Shown: piece after piece, positions 4,510 to 7,212 of the stretch | Position numbering within the stretch: the stretch's first letter is position 1 | Layout: each line of letters starts with the position of its first letter | From: Deltaproteobacteria bacterium | Lineage (GTDB): Bacteria > Desulfobacterota > DAOWNY01 | Reading direction: 5' to 3' | Length of the DNA stretch: 7,212 bases | Assembly: GCA_030642325.1 (NCBI GenBank) | Contig: DAOWNY010000093.1 | Location: forward strand, 1-7,212 | The notes under the pieces: generated by a model | What the model saw: the letters and a program-made list of their open reading frames with translations, nothing else | Told to the model about the DNA's origin: nothing | Databases searched by the model: none | Program-made: the position numbers and the translations under genes

Positions 4510-5649
4510 TTACTTATTTTTTTTCGATAAATCAATTTCAATCGGCACTATTTCGCTTATGGTGAGCCCGTATCCCTGCAGTCCGATGATTCTTTTCGGA
4601 TCATTGGTCATAAGTCTCACCTGCCTTACCCCCAGATCCACCAGGATTTGGGCGCCGATACCGTAATCCTTAAGGTCAACCTTGGAATTTAACTCCTCGT
4701 TCGTCTTATGATCTTTAAGAGAATAATTAAGCAAATCATTAACCAGATTTCTATCCTTACTTTCCCTGTGAATGTAGACTATTATTCCCCTTCCTTCCCT
4801 CCTTACCATATCCATTGCTTTATGCAATTTATCACCGCAATTACAGATCTCAGAACCAAAAACGTCACCGGGCAGACATTGGGAATGAACCCTGACCAAT
4901 ATCTTCTCATCGGAACTGATTTCTCCCTTTATCAGGGCCAAGTGGATATTATTATTAATAACATTTTTATAGCCGATTACCTTGAACTCCTGCCCATAAA
5001 TTGTAGGAAGATCAGTGATAACAATTTTTTCCACCAACAATTCATTTTGCATTCGGTATTCGATCAAGTCGGCTATGGTAATTATTTTAAGATTATGTTG
5101 TTCGGCAAAAATCTCCAGTTCAGACATTCTGGCCATCTCACCCTCATCGTTCATGATTCCGCAGAGAACACCCATCGGCTTAAGCCCCGCCAGCTTGGAC
5201 AAATCCGAGGAAGCCTCAGTGTGCCCGGCCCTGATTAACACCCCCCCTTCTTTTGATCGAAGCGGAAAAATATGACCCGGTCGAGCAATATCACTCGGCT
5301 TGGTTTCATCGTCCACTGCCGTCAAAATGGTGGTGGCCCGATCGGCAGCCGATATTCCCGTGGTTACCCCTTTCTTTGCCTCAATTGAAACGGCAAAATC
5401 CGGACGGTTGGGAGAAGAGCCGCCTGTAACCATCGAAGGAATTTGCAGCTCTTCCAGCCTCTTTGGGGTAAGAGAAATGCATATCAGCCCCCTTGCATGC
5501 TTCGCCATAAAGTTGATTGCATCGGGGGTCACTTTTCGGGCAGCCATCGTCAACAATCCGGCATTCTCGCTCTTTCCGTCGTCAATGAGAATTACCATTT
5601 TCCCCTGCTTGATATCTGAAATCGCCTCGGGGATTGTATTAATCAACAC
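4510..5649 (-). CDS. ribBA: Divergent RibBA-type protein (DHBP synthase / GTP cyclohydrolase II fold) with altered active-site motifs
   Basis: By architecture this is the two-domain RibBA that normally makes 3,4-dihydroxy-2-butanone 4-phosphate (residues 1-200) and opens GTP (about 205-379). Fold-level motifs remain: SAADR (100-104), RPGHIFPLR (123-131), GHTEA (142-146), the zinc cysteines C258, C269 and C271 with native spacing, EGRG (285-288), and DYGIGAQIL (328-336). Hallmark residues do not. The DHBP synthase loop DDExRENEGD reads DDGKSENAGL (23-32), and the Glu of VLCE is G164. In the cyclohydrolase half the RQEGR motif reads HRESK (294-298), the loop before D325 is about five residues shorter than in E. 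coli RibA, and the Arg two residues past it is K327. Length, at 379, is only slightly below normal. The GTG start follows AAAGGAG by six bases. It lies between ribE and ribH, with its own 199-base leader. A pseudoenzyme, a changed activity or a regulatory paralog are all possible. Confidence 0.88.
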   Translation of the reverse strand: MLINTIPEAISDIKQGKMVILIDDGKSENAGLLTMAARKVTPDAINFMAKHARGLICISLTPKRLEELQIPSMVTGGSSPNRPDFAVSIEAKKGVTTGISAADRATTILTAVDDETKPSDIARPGHIFPLRSKEGGVLIRAGHTEASSDLSKLAGLKPMGVLCGIMNDEGEMARMSELEIFAEQHNLKIITIADLIEYRMQNELLVEKIVITDLPTIYGQEFKVIGYKNVINNNIHLALIKGEISSDEKILVRVHSQCLPGDVFGSEICNCGDKLHKAMDMVRREGRGIIVYIHRESKDRNLVNDLLNYSLKDHKTNEELNSKVDLKDYGIGAQILVDLGVRQVRLMTNDPKRIIGLQGYGLTISEIVPIEIDLSKKNK

Positions 5650-5848
5650 TACTTTCTCCTTTAAGGAACTAATATTAAAATTGCCCGGGTGTTTAGGTAA
5701 AAACCGGGGACTGAAGGAAAAAACAGCTGCTCCGCTGCTTTTTTACCTTCACCCTTCGGCCCTTAAGTCCATCTTGCCTGGGTAGTTACGTTCCCTTATT
5801 TATATAAAAATTTATGATGAGAAAAATTTCTATATACGTGCTTTGCTG
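5650..5848 (-). promoter_or_regulatory. Structured leader of the ribBA-type gene with mutually exclusive hairpins
   Basis: The 199 non-coding bases between ribE and ribBA hold a long hairpin. Arms TGAAGG-A6-CAGC (5712-5727) and GCTG-C-T6-A-CCTTCA (5734-5751) pair around a six-base loop, and flanking GGG/CCC can extend it. The T6/A6 tract gives it a terminator-like look. The arm at 5740-5748 (TTTTTACCT) is also perfectly complementary to AGGTAAAAA at 5695-5703. CCCGG at 5684-5688 can pair with CCGGG at 5704-5708. These pairings exclude one another, as in an attenuator. AAAGGAG at 5656-5662 is the ribosome site. I looked for the conserved FMN riboswitch segments and did not see them. The 5800-5840 stretch is very AT-rich and might hold a promoter. 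Confidence 0.5.
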
Positions 5849-6505
5849 TTAAATAAAACCGCTCTCTTCCAAAAATTTATAATCAATATCCTTTTTTTGA
5901 CTGTTGTCAACCACCCCGGTTTGATTCAGAATTTTTTCTACATACTTTCCGATAAGATCCGTCTCGACATTGATCTTATCCCCCATTTTTTTTAAAATTA
6001 AGGTGGTGTGTTCGGCAGTGTGGGGGATGACATTAATGGTAAAGGAACCTTCCCGGCACCCATTGACCGTCATGCTGACCCCATCAACCGCCACCGAACC
6101 CTTTTCCACTATATATCTGGATAAACCCGTTGCCACTTCTATCTCGATTTTGATGGAATTTCCTTCTTCAGTCTTATTCAGGATGGTTCCTGTCCCATCA
6201 ATATGCCCGGAGACAATATGCCCGCCAAATCTGTCATTTAACTTCATGGCCCTCTCAAGATTGACCTTATCTCCTCGACCAAGATTTTTTAAGAGGGTTC
6301 TTGACATCGTTTCAGGTGAAACATCGAAGGAAAAGGAGTTCTTTCCCAGATCAACTACGGTCAGACAAATTCCGCTTATGGAAATGCTGTCCCCAATCTT
6401 TGAATCACTCAGATCCAAATCGGTGTCTACCTTTATCACGAAAGAACCGTTTTTCCTGCCGATCTCCCTGATTGTCCCCAAATCCTCGATCAAACCTGTA
6501 AACAT
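5849..6505 (-). CDS. ribE: Riboflavin synthase, alpha subunit
   Basis: This enzyme dismutates two lumazine molecules to riboflavin and the ribityl-uracil precursor, the last step of the pathway. The protein has 218 residues, normal length, and is built of two homologous lumazine-binding barrels. Domain 1 begins MFTGLIEDLG (the conserved start) and contains SISGICLTVV (42-51), SPETMSRT (63-70) and VNLERA (81-86). Domain 2 contains DRFGGHIVSGHIDGTG (91-106), GVSMTVNG (142-149) and ETDLIGKYVE (181-190). All the usual motifs are present, so it should be active as a trimer. The start is 7 bases after the ribD stop, in an AT-rich stretch without an evident Shine-Dalgarno sequence, which suggests translation by coupling to ribD. 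In some nomenclatures this gene is ribC or ribB. Confidence 0.97.
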   Translation of the reverse strand: MFTGLIEDLGTIREIGRKNGSFVIKVDTDLDLSDSKIGDSISISGICLTVVDLGKNSFSFDVSPETMSRTLLKNLGRGDKVNLERAMKLNDRFGGHIVSGHIDGTGTILNKTEEGNSIKIEIEVATGLSRYIVEKGSVAVDGVSMTVNGCREGSFTINVIPHTAEHTTLILKKMGDKINVETDLIGKYVEKILNQTGVVDNSQKKDIDYKFLEESGFI

Positions 6506-6512
6506 AATTTAT

Positions 6513-7212
6513 CTAATTTTTTAAGTAACCTTCCATTAAAAAATCGCCCCGAAGCCTTCTGACATGCAAATTCCTTAATGCAGTTGATTCTTTAAGGCTT
6601 GCTATCCCCTCGCCGCCAAAAATCCCCGACGCTTCTGATCCCCCAATGATTCTGGGTGAAAAGAAAATCAGGATTTTATCGATAATTTTATCCCGGAGGG
6701 CAGAGGCATTAATCCTTGCCCCTCCCTCTATCATAACACTGGTAATTTCCATCTTTCCCAGTGCTGCCATCAATGCTGCTAAATCTATTTGGTTATTCTC
6801 TGTTTTAACCGGAAGAATAATCCCCCCTGCCTCCTCAATCATTCCGACGTTATTTTTTTGCAGTGGTTCGCCGACGGCAACAATTGTTTTCGCTTCCGAA
6901 TCGGGATTAAATACCTTTGCCTGCGAAGAAATTCTAAGATGAGTGTCCACAATGATCCTGATGGGATCTTTTCCCTTGCCCTTCTTCAAACGAGTTGTTA
7001 ACAAAGGATCATCTTTTATTACAGTTTCTATTCCAACCATGATTCCGTCAACCTGATTCCTCAATTGATGAACCATGTTTCTGGAGAATTCATTGGAAAT
7101 CCATCGGGAATCTCCTTTGCAAGTAGCAGTCTTCCCATCCAGACTTGCAGCTGCTTTAAGGATTACAAAAGGTTTTCCGGTAGAAATATACTTAATAAAT
7201 ACTTCATTCAAT
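6513..7212 (-). CDS. ribD: RibD, 5-amino-6-(5-phosphoribosylamino)uracil reductase domain (5' part outside window)
   Basis: RibD is normally bifunctional: an N-terminal zinc-dependent pyrimidine deaminase followed by an NADPH-dependent reductase. Only the reductase half, about 232 residues, is in the window. Its motifs, numbered from the window edge, are KAAASLDGK (19-27), DSRWIS (34-39) then SR at 43-44, VGIETVIKDDPLLTTR (59-74), PIRIIVD (83-89), IEGGARINASAL (161-172) and PRIIGG (186-191). These are the substrate- and NADPH-binding segments of the RibD C-terminal domain and all look intact. The open frame continues past the window edge. The segment before KPFVILK matches the linker after the deaminase, so the TTG at 7211 is an internal Leu codon and not a start; the deaminase domain is presumed upstream. 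It is followed closely by ribE. Confidence 0.95.
   Translation of the reverse strand, partial: LNEVFIKYISTGKPFVILKAAASLDGKTATCKGDSRWISNEFSRNMVHQLRNQVDGIMVGIETVIKDDPLLTTRLKKGKGKDPIRIIVDTHLRISSQAKVFNPDSEAKTIVAVGEPLQKNNVGMIEEAGGIILPVKTENNQIDLAALMAALGKMEITSVMIEGGARINASALRDKIIDKILIFFSPRIIGGSEASGIFGGEGIASLKESTALRNLHVRRLRGDFLMEGYLKN

Noticed and set aside
4708..5238. A 176-codon plus-strand open frame opposite ribBA
   Set aside because: It lies fully antisense to a gene with clear family motifs, resembles no protein family I know, and its length reflects the codon structure of the opposite strand.
4510..5649. ribBA as a frameshifted pseudogene
   Set aside because: The frame is open over 379 codons with a normal start, ribosome site and length. 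The changes are in-frame substitutions concentrated in active-site motifs, so it looks like an expressed divergent protein.
5650..5848. FMN riboswitch in the ribBA leader
   Set aside because: The conserved FMN-element segments are not recognisable on either strand; only generic competing hairpins are visible.
6513..7211. Reading ribD as a complete short gene from the TTG at 7211
   Set aside because: The frame continues past the window edge, and the sequence begins in the linker before the reductase domain, so the TTG is an internal Leu codon.

Overview
This is bacterial DNA of moderate, slightly AT-rich composition. Every recognisable gene reads on the minus strand. In transcription order, right to left, they are ribD (3' part only), ribE, a divergent ribBA-type gene, ribH, nusB, trkA and trkH (5' part only). 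The genes start with ATG or GTG, mostly behind purine-rich Shine-Dalgarno sites. Fused RibBA, nusB beside ribH, and an adjacent trkA-trkH pair are each common in many anaerobic and Gram-positive lineages, so I do not assign a phylum. The abundant dispersed repeats resemble those of environmental, uncultured bacteria, but that is only an impression.

Layout. 6513-7212 holds the reductase half of RibD, followed 7 bases later by ribE (5849-6505). A 199-base leader (5650-5848) with mutually exclusive hairpins precedes the ribBA-type gene (4510-5649). The 224-base gap to ribH holds one copy of a palindromic repeat that touches the ribBA stop codon. ribH (3809-4285) is followed by about 300 bases of structured but non-coding sequence and then nusB (3017-3493). 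The 732-base gap before trkA holds two more repeat copies, a solo repeat arm and a candidate trkA promoter. trkA (920-2284) overlaps trkH (1-920) by one base.

How the genes work together. RibD, RibE and RibH are three enzymes of riboflavin synthesis. RibBA normally supplies both starting branches: GTP cyclohydrolase II makes the pyrimidine, and DHBP synthase makes the four-carbon unit. NusB is a transcription antitermination factor often encoded beside ribH. TrkA and TrkH are the regulatory NAD-binding subunit and the pore subunit of a potassium uptake system, an unrelated downstream module.

The two most unusual things are these. First, the ribBA-type protein keeps the fold-level motifs and the zinc cysteines but has lost most of the signature catalytic residues of its DHBP synthase half, and several of its GTP cyclohydrolase II half, although it sits in an otherwise normal riboflavin cluster. 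Second, a MITE-like repeat family of about 158 bp is present three times in one orientation. Its arms are heptamer arrays (period 7, core TYAG) arranged as inverted repeats around a conserved core.
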